Of a stretch of DNA of 64,000 nucleotides, positions 59,053 to 64,000 are shown in pieces (position 1 is the stretch's first letter; each line of letters starts with the position of its first letter). The notes under the pieces are model-generated. The model saw only the letters and a program-made list of their open reading frames with translations. It was not told the origin of the DNA and did not search any database. The position numbers and the translations under genes were made by a program. The stretch comes from UASB124 sp041662445 (GTDB taxonomy: Bacteria; Babelota; Babeliae; Babelales; RVW-14): assembly GCA_041662445.1 (NCBI GenBank), contig JBAZSL010000008.1:1-64000 (forward strand). The letters are read 5' to 3'.

Positions 59053-60612
59053 ATGAGTAATAAACATGTCGAAGCGTCCGATAAAGTTCTTCAGCAATCC
59101 TCTGTCAAAAGTCCTTCAGAGGGCGATGCTTCACGACAACCGTCTCAGCCAGAGGTAAAAAGTGTTCCAGCGCCGGCGGTTACCAAAAGTGAAAAGCCGG
59201 CCCATGGGCCTCGTGCTGCTGTGCCCAAATTGGCTGAAAAAGCAGTTACGCAACAACGGCCTGCTCAACCATCAGAGCCCGCTCAGATTACTGCGCCAAC
59301 ACCAACTCCACAGGTTCCTGAACCTCTGCCTCCTATGAAGTCGATCAACGTCCAAGAACTTAAAGAAATGAATATCACCAGCCTTATTATCTATGCCCAG
59401 GAATTGGGAATACCGGACGTTGCCTCTCTCAAAAAACAGGAAATAATTTTTAAAATTCTCGAGTCTCAGTCTGATCAACGTGTTGAAATTTGGGGTGAAG
59501 GTATTTTGGAGCGTCTGCCTGATGGATTTGGCTTCTTGCGTTCACCAAAATTTAATTATGTTCCTGGTCCTGATGATATTTATGTTTCGCCAGCGCATAT
59601 TAAGCGTTTTGGCCTTCGTACCGGTGATGGGATAAAGGGAACCATTCGTAAACCCAAAGAGGGTGAAAAATATTTTGCACTGCAGCGTGTTGAGTCTATT
59701 AACTTTCAACCGCCTGCTCACGTAACGACCAAGACAATGTTTGAAAATTTAACGCCTCTTTTCCCTAATAAAAAATTTGAACTTGAAGCCGATCCTTCGG
59801 TTATTTCGACCCGCATTATGGATATTTTTGTTCCGATTGGTAAGGGACAGCGTGGTCTTATTGTTGCCCCGCCAAAAACGGGTAAAACGTTGTTGCTCAA
59901 AGAGCTGGCCAATACCATCATCAAGAACAATCCCGAAGTAATCATGATTGTGTTGTTGATTGATGAACGTCCTGAAGAAGTAACTGATATGGAACGTTCG
60001 GTTAAAGCCGAAGTTGTCAGCTCAACGTTTGACGAGTATGCCACACGCCATGTGCAGGTTGCCGAGATTGTGCTCGAAAAAGCTAAACGATTAGTTGAAG
60101 CTGGGCATGATGTTGTTATTCTGCTCGACTCGTTAACGCGTCTTGCGCGTGCCTACAATACGCTTGCTCCAGCATCAGGAAAAGTTTTGACGGGTGGTAT
60201 TGATGCAAATGCATTGCAACGCCCAAAACGTTTCTTTGGTGCAGCGCGTAACATTGAAGAGGGTGGTTCGTTGACCATTTTGGCAACAGCACTCGTAGAG
60301 ACCGGTTCTCGTATGGACGAGGTTATTTTTGAAGAGTTCAAAGGAACCGGCAATATGGAAATTCATTTAACGCGTAAATTATCTAATAAGCGCATATTCC
60401 CTGCATTTGATCTTCAAATGTCCGGCACACGTCGTGAAGAGTTAATGCTCTCTGAAGAGCAGTTGAGAAATATGTTGGTTCTCCAGCGTTTTGTTGGAAC
60501 CATGAGCACGACCGAAGGCATGGAGTTCTTGATTGATAAAATGCGCAGGACCAAAACAAATCAAGAGTTTTGGGATATGATGCTCAAGAAAAAAAATACG
60601 GAAAATAAGTAA
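59053..60612 (+). CDS. rho: Transcription termination factor Rho
   Basis: The 519-residue protein has a Pro/Ala/Lys-rich N-terminal extension (about 1-95), then a Rho-N/RNA-binding region (VQELKEMNITSLIIYAQELG; GILERLPDGFGFLRSPKFNY). The RecA-like motor carries IVAPPKTGKTLLLKEL and DVVILLDSLTRLARAYN; the Q/R loops include GALIDVL-like IDANALQRPKRFFGAARNIEEGGS. The ATG at 59053 has GGGG upstream; a TTG four codons earlier is possible. The extension of roughly 90 residues is longer than in E. coli and may tune RNA binding or condensation. Confidence 0.95.
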   Translation: MSNKHVEASDKVLQQSSVKSPSEGDASRQPSQPEVKSVPAPAVTKSEKPAHGPRAAVPKLAEKAVTQQRPAQPSEPAQITAPTPTPQVPEPLPPMKSINVQELKEMNITSLIIYAQELGIPDVASLKKQEIIFKILESQSDQRVEIWGEGILERLPDGFGFLRSPKFNYVPGPDDIYVSPAHIKRFGLRTGDGIKGTIRKPKEGEKYFALQRVESINFQPPAHVTTKTMFENLTPLFPNKKFELEADPSVISTRIMDIFVPIGKGQRGLIVAPPKTGKTLLLKELANTIIKNNPEVIMIVLLIDERPEEVTDMERSVKAEVVSSTFDEYATRHVQVAEIVLEKAKRLVEAGHDVVILLDSLTRLARAYNTLAPASGKVLTGGIDANALQRPKRFFGAARNIEEGGSLTILATALVETGSRMDEVIFEEFKGTGNMEIHLTRKLSNKRIFPAFDLQMSGTRREELMLSEEQLRNMLVLQRFVGTMSTTEGMEFLIDKMRRTKTNQEFWDMMLKKKNTENK

Positions 60613-60620
60613 GCGTTTCA

Positions 60621-61667
60621 ATGCTGATTCTAGGTATTGATACGTCATGTGATGAAACGGGCGCCGCTGTTTTTGATACTGCGGCGCACAAGTTACTCTC
60701 ACATGCACTCTTTTCACAAATCGATCTTCATGAAGTGTACGGAGGCGTTGTTCCCGAAATTGCCTCCCGCTCTCAGCTCGAAAAAATTGATATTATCGTT
60801 GCTCATGCTTTGGCCAAAGCGGGTATATCTATCGAGCACATCGATGGCATTGCCGTTACCAATAGACCAGGGCTTGTTGGCTCGCTTCTTGTGGGTCTGA
60901 GCTTTGCCAAAGGTATTGCATGGGCGCTGAGAAAAAAAATTATGGGTGTTGACCACCTTGAAGGTCATATTTTCTCATCATTTTTGCAATCTGATGGGGG
61001 TGTTAGGAACGGCATCGAATTTCCTATGCTTGCGCTTTCCGCCTCCGGTGGCCATACGGCACTACACAGAGTAAAAGATTTTGGTAATTACGAGCTTATC
61101 GGTCAAACACATGATGATGCGGCCGGTGAAGCCTTTGATAAAATCGCAAAAATGTTAGGGCTTGGTTATCCCGGTGGCGCGGTCATCGAAAAATTAGCGG
61201 CGCAGGTAAACTTTCATGACTTCTTTTCGTATCCACGCACCAAATTTTCTAAAGAGCGTCTCGAGTTTAGCTTTTCGGGACTTAAAACTGCGGTGCTGTA
61301 TGATCTTGCCAAAAAAGGTGCCTACGATTTGGCAACAGGGCCGATAAAGACGGCGCTCACGCCTGCGCTACAACAACAGGTAGCAAGTTCATTGCTCGTG
61401 TGTGTTGGCGACATTTTTTGTGCGTCGGTACGTGAGGCGCTTATACGCCAGCCCGATATACAAACGGTGACGTTTGCCGGTGGTGTTGCCTGTAATAAGT
61501 ATCTACGATCGCGTCTTGAGGCTTTTTGCATGCAGGCTAAAAGAAAGTTTTTTGCGGCTCCGCCAAGTTTTTGTACCGATAATGGGGCTATGATCGCCTT
61601 TGTTGGCGATTATAAATCTCAGCAGAATAAGTGGGATACACTTGCTCTTGATGTTATCAAGCTATAG
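60621..61667 (+). CDS. tsaD: tRNA N6-threonylcarbamoyladenosine transferase TsaD
   Basis: The 348-residue protein begins ILGIDTSCDETGAAV, with the metal-binding histidines in GVDHLEGHIFSSFL. GNYELIGQTHDDAAGEAFDKIAKMLGLGYPGG, FSFSGLKTAVLY and FAGGVACNKYLR are the family signatures. It transfers threonylcarbamoyl to A37 of ANN-decoding tRNAs. It follows rho by eight bases. Confidence 0.96.
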   Translation: MLILGIDTSCDETGAAVFDTAAHKLLSHALFSQIDLHEVYGGVVPEIASRSQLEKIDIIVAHALAKAGISIEHIDGIAVTNRPGLVGSLLVGLSFAKGIAWALRKKIMGVDHLEGHIFSSFLQSDGGVRNGIEFPMLALSASGGHTALHRVKDFGNYELIGQTHDDAAGEAFDKIAKMLGLGYPGGAVIEKLAAQVNFHDFFSYPRTKFSKERLEFSFSGLKTAVLYDLAKKGAYDLATGPIKTALTPALQQQVASSLLVCVGDIFCASVREALIRQPDIQTVTFAGGVACNKYLRSRLEAFCMQAKRKFFAAPPSFCTDNGAMIAFVGDYKSQQNKWDTLALDVIKL

Positions 61668-61842
61668 AAAGTACTTTTCGCGATAAGGGCATTGCTAATG
61701 AAGCAACCAGCCCGAGTATCTGTACGTTTCTTCAAAAACCGTATTTTTGCTGAATTCAATGGGCTTTTTTACAAAAGACTTCTGAGCTGTCATTCTATGA
61801 GGCTCCGTGGCTCATCATGCGTTTTTATGTGAAAGATGCTTT

Positions 61843-62739
61843 GTGAATATTATCAAAGAACTTCAAGTTTTAGGCCTGCTTCTTCTGCTTCCTACGTGTC
61901 TGGTTTGCATGGGAAACGGGTTATTGGATAAGCGTGAAAATTTACTTGATCGTACTGAGCGCGTAAAGACAACCGCTAAAAGTGACGCTCTGCAAAAGGT
62001 TGAAGCGTTGCTCACGACGGCATTTAGAGCTCCAGGAACGTCTCTTGCAAGATTAACATTTACCAAAGCACTCAGTTCATTATTACGAGAAGCCGCAAAG
62101 ATTGGCTGCCTAGCTTTGGTTTTACGTAATTTTAATGATATCAGATTGACAAGCATTATCTTAACATTTGCGCCCACAATTATTGATTACGTCTTCATGT
62201 ATACCCCAGATAAGTTTCTTTCTACTCTCTTAACTATCGAGAAATATGTTGAACAATTAACAGCCGAACAAAAAAAGAATGTTTTGCATTTATTTGAAAA
62301 GAAGCTCTATGATTTGCAGTCGAAACTTTACGCGCAACATTCAATAGATAGAAATACCTGGTTATTTTTCTTCAATGTCCTCCCATTGTTTATTGATATC
62401 CCTCTTGCCTTAGGCATAGCGGTTGTACTTGTTTCGCCAATACTGACTGCGTCCAAAGTAATGCGACATAGCTCTGTCGTTACTCCGCAACAACTACGTA
62501 GCCAGCACATAATAACAATAGGATGTCTCATTGCTGCGTCCTTAATGCTCATAGCGGATATACCATTGATTATGGCACATGCTTGTGACAAAGATCCGAT
62601 TTTCGAACAAACCACCGTTGTAAATAGAATTTTACATAGCCTTCAACAGGAAAATTCGAAAATTCAGAGTAATCATCAAGGCAATCCAAGAACAGTAGAA
62701 GAAATAAAAGAATATTTTTCTACGCTGGAAGAGGCATAG
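61843..62739 (+). CDS. Membrane protein of unknown function
   Basis: The GTG at 61843 gives 298 residues with an N-terminal hydrophobic segment (about 9-25, GLLLLLPTCLVCMG). A helical region follows, then two or three further membrane helices (LFFFNVLPLFIDIPLALGIAVVLVSPIL; IITIGCLIAASLMLIADIPL). The C-terminus is polar. No family is recognised. GTG at 61807 is another possible start. It precedes another exported protein with a 3-base gap. Confidence 0.6.
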   Translation: MNIIKELQVLGLLLLLPTCLVCMGNGLLDKRENLLDRTERVKTTAKSDALQKVEALLTTAFRAPGTSLARLTFTKALSSLLREAAKIGCLALVLRNFNDIRLTSIILTFAPTIIDYVFMYTPDKFLSTLLTIEKYVEQLTAEQKKNVLHLFEKKLYDLQSKLYAQHSIDRNTWLFFFNVLPLFIDIPLALGIAVVLVSPILTASKVMRHSSVVTPQQLRSQHIITIGCLIAASLMLIADIPLIMAHACDKDPIFEQTTVVNRILHSLQQENSKIQSNHQGNPRTVEEIKEYFSTLEEA

Positions 62740-62742
62740 TTT

Positions 62743-63660
62743 ATGTCGATTAAAATGATTCGCTTGAGCATTGTATTATTTGGTTTTACCAGCATTATGC
62801 ACATTGCTAATCCCATGATTTCTACAACGTCCAGCGAGCATAATTTTTATCTTAGCCAACCTACAGTTGCTACCCTCAACGCGGTGATGAATGATTTTCT
62901 CATCTGGACCGAAAGAAATGGCGCACAAGCCGCCTGGACCGCATGGCAAAAAGTGGTAGATAGCGGCATCTATGAGTCTGTAGCTTTTTTCCCGACACCA
63001 AAAGTTACTGCTGCTTTTGAAAAAATATTTTCGGCGCAGGTCCGCGGCTGGTTTAACAAGCAGCATGAAATACGTTTTAAGCATCTTTCTATTGAAGAAA
63101 GCGAATGTTGCAACATTGTTTACACATGTGCCGTGAAAGCCTTTATCTCTGCCGCATGGTTTCTTGGCGGCAATGAAGCAAGAAGTTCAAAAATACATAT
63201 TCAACGGTTCGTTTCAACTGTGCAAATCCTTGTTCAAGAGTTTATTGTTGCTGCTCTTGATGCATGTGCAGGAGACCAAATTGATAGCAACACCAAAGAA
63301 GTCTGCTTGGCATATTTCGATTTCATAAGTGCAATGCTCGGCAGAAACATTAATGAACGGGTTCTGATTACAACAATCAAACTCATTACTGTCAGGCATG
63401 ATCAAATTTCCAGGCTGGAACAAAAAATACATAAACTCAAAGCATTTTCAAACCCGATGATCCAGCAAACATATCTCAGGCTTATAGCACTATGTGAAGA
63501 TTTCAGAAAAGCATGGATTGAATGGGATAACCGGTGGGTATTGGGAAAAATAATACACCCGATTTCACCCAAGTTCGATGATATATATGTATTTCGCAAT
63601 GCGTATAAAGACGTCTTGAAAGATGGCTTCTATCAGCTTCTGGGAATTCGAGCAGTATAG
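62743..63660 (+). CDS. Exported helical protein of unknown function
   Basis: The 305-residue protein begins with a signal-like segment (KMIRLSIVLFGFTSIMHIANP). The mature part is helical (NAVMNDFLIWTERNGAQAAW; VSTVQILVQEFIVAALDAC; ITVRHDQISRLEQKIHKLK). No family is recognised. Its style (exported, all-helical, no catalytic motif) resembles the proteins at 17119 and 48327. GGAAGAGG upstream supports the start. Confidence 0.65.
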   Translation: MSIKMIRLSIVLFGFTSIMHIANPMISTTSSEHNFYLSQPTVATLNAVMNDFLIWTERNGAQAAWTAWQKVVDSGIYESVAFFPTPKVTAAFEKIFSAQVRGWFNKQHEIRFKHLSIEESECCNIVYTCAVKAFISAAWFLGGNEARSSKIHIQRFVSTVQILVQEFIVAALDACAGDQIDSNTKEVCLAYFDFISAMLGRNINERVLITTIKLITVRHDQISRLEQKIHKLKAFSNPMIQQTYLRLIALCEDFRKAWIEWDNRWVLGKIIHPISPKFDDIYVFRNAYKDVLKDGFYQLLGIRAV

Positions 63661-64000
63661 ATGATTGAATATCCATTATTAATAGCAAGATTTCATATAT
63701 CCGTTCGTCCCGACTACGCCCCGGGTGGCTTCCGCCGACGCCGCGACTGGCTATGGCGGACAAGACGTCGGGCGGGCCTGAGTATGTTGTATCGCCTGCC
63801 CGCCGAAGCTATAAAAAGCGAAAGTGGAAAGTATGAACTCCTCTAAAATACGTATAGATCAAATTTTTATGGTGTTCATGGTTCGATACATTTTGCTCGC
63901 ACTGTATGCTCGCAAAATACTCCCGCCTTCGCCTGCTTGGCTACGGCGCGCAGGCACCACGAACGGGTTTTGGATTTTCTAATAATATTCGTAGAGTCTC
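63661..64000. repeat. Gene-free end with several dispersed GC-rich elements
   Basis: 63705-63780 contains nested inverted repeats: outer CCCGAC/GTCGGG and inner TCCGCC/GGCGGA around GACGCC. 63799-63830 is a classic copy (GCCTGCCCGCC-GAAGC, loop TATAAAAA, GC-GAAAG). 63920-63956 is another (GCCTGCTTGGCTACGGCGCGCAGGC). They share the GTAGC/GCGTA inner motif. No gene is visible before the window ends. Confidence 0.6.

Noticed and set aside
61668..61842. tmRNA or other structured RNA downstream of tsaD
   Set aside because: No tRNA-like ends or stable stems were found.

Overview
The window reads as a chromosomal segment of a small-genome, host-associated Gram-negative bacterium, most likely a member of Candidatus Dependentiae (TM6, Babeliae). 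This assignment is an inference from gene content. Conserved housekeeping genes (rho, tsaD, pheS, hisS, mraY, recD2, smpB, rpmA, secF) lie singly or in mixed operons. Between them are many secreted proteins, lipoproteins and ankyrin proteins with no obvious family. GC content is moderate and coding density is high.

Layout. (1) 1-11.2 kb is an accessory region: a partial HExxH metalloprotease, an SPFH protein, a BI-1 membrane protein, an ankyrin lipoprotein, a BRO-N antirepressor-like gene, a zinc-ribbon pair, a HigBA-type toxin-antitoxin module with a perfect palindromic operator, and a GIY-YIG/NUMOD homing-endonuclease-like gene. It is peppered with a GC-rich hairpin repeat family and bounded by a truncated and an intact tRNA-Glu. 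(2) 11.2-24.6 kb is core: mgtE, rluD, tRNA-fMet, galU, pheS, mraY, two large exported proteins, an NtrY-type sensor kinase, a small lipoprotein, an alpha/beta hydrolase and a HIT protein. (3) 25-36.5 kb is rich in exported proteins: a clostripain-like protease, a large ankyrin protein with an apparent clan CD protease core, a tandem pair of secreted beta-helix plus beta-propeller proteins (14 and 7 blades), and another ankyrin lipoprotein. (4) 36.7-41.8 kb: hisS, a histidine ammonia-lyase with a signal peptide, a cyclase-family enzyme, a secreted beta-rung protein, and a second toxin-antitoxin module whose toxin is frameshifted. (5) 41.8-52.4 kb is a long minus-strand run: an outer-membrane-like protein, an exported protein, recD2, a HAD phosphatase, and zwf and gnd interleaved with secreted beta-rung proteins; birA, smpB and a DUF2062 gene precede it. 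(6) 52.5-63.7 kb, plus strand: an exported protein, a 1400-residue secreted protein with three FAMeT-like domains, rpmA, secF, rho, tsaD and two exported or membrane proteins.

How the genes fit together. The core genes supply translation, lipid II synthesis, UDP-glucose, the oxidative pentose phosphate branch and secretion. The accessory genes look like an exported arsenal for a host-dependent life: propellers, beta-helices, ankyrin repeats and caspase-fold proteases. The strongest candidates for something new are: the propeller gene split exactly at a U UUU UUA sequence; the ankyrin/caspase-like fusion; a family of secreted proteins sharing an hxhxPGAxL rung motif, some embedded in the zwf-gnd operon; and the exported histidine ammonia-lyase. 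Two genes are broken at homopolymer runs, so sequencing error must be excluded before either is interpreted.
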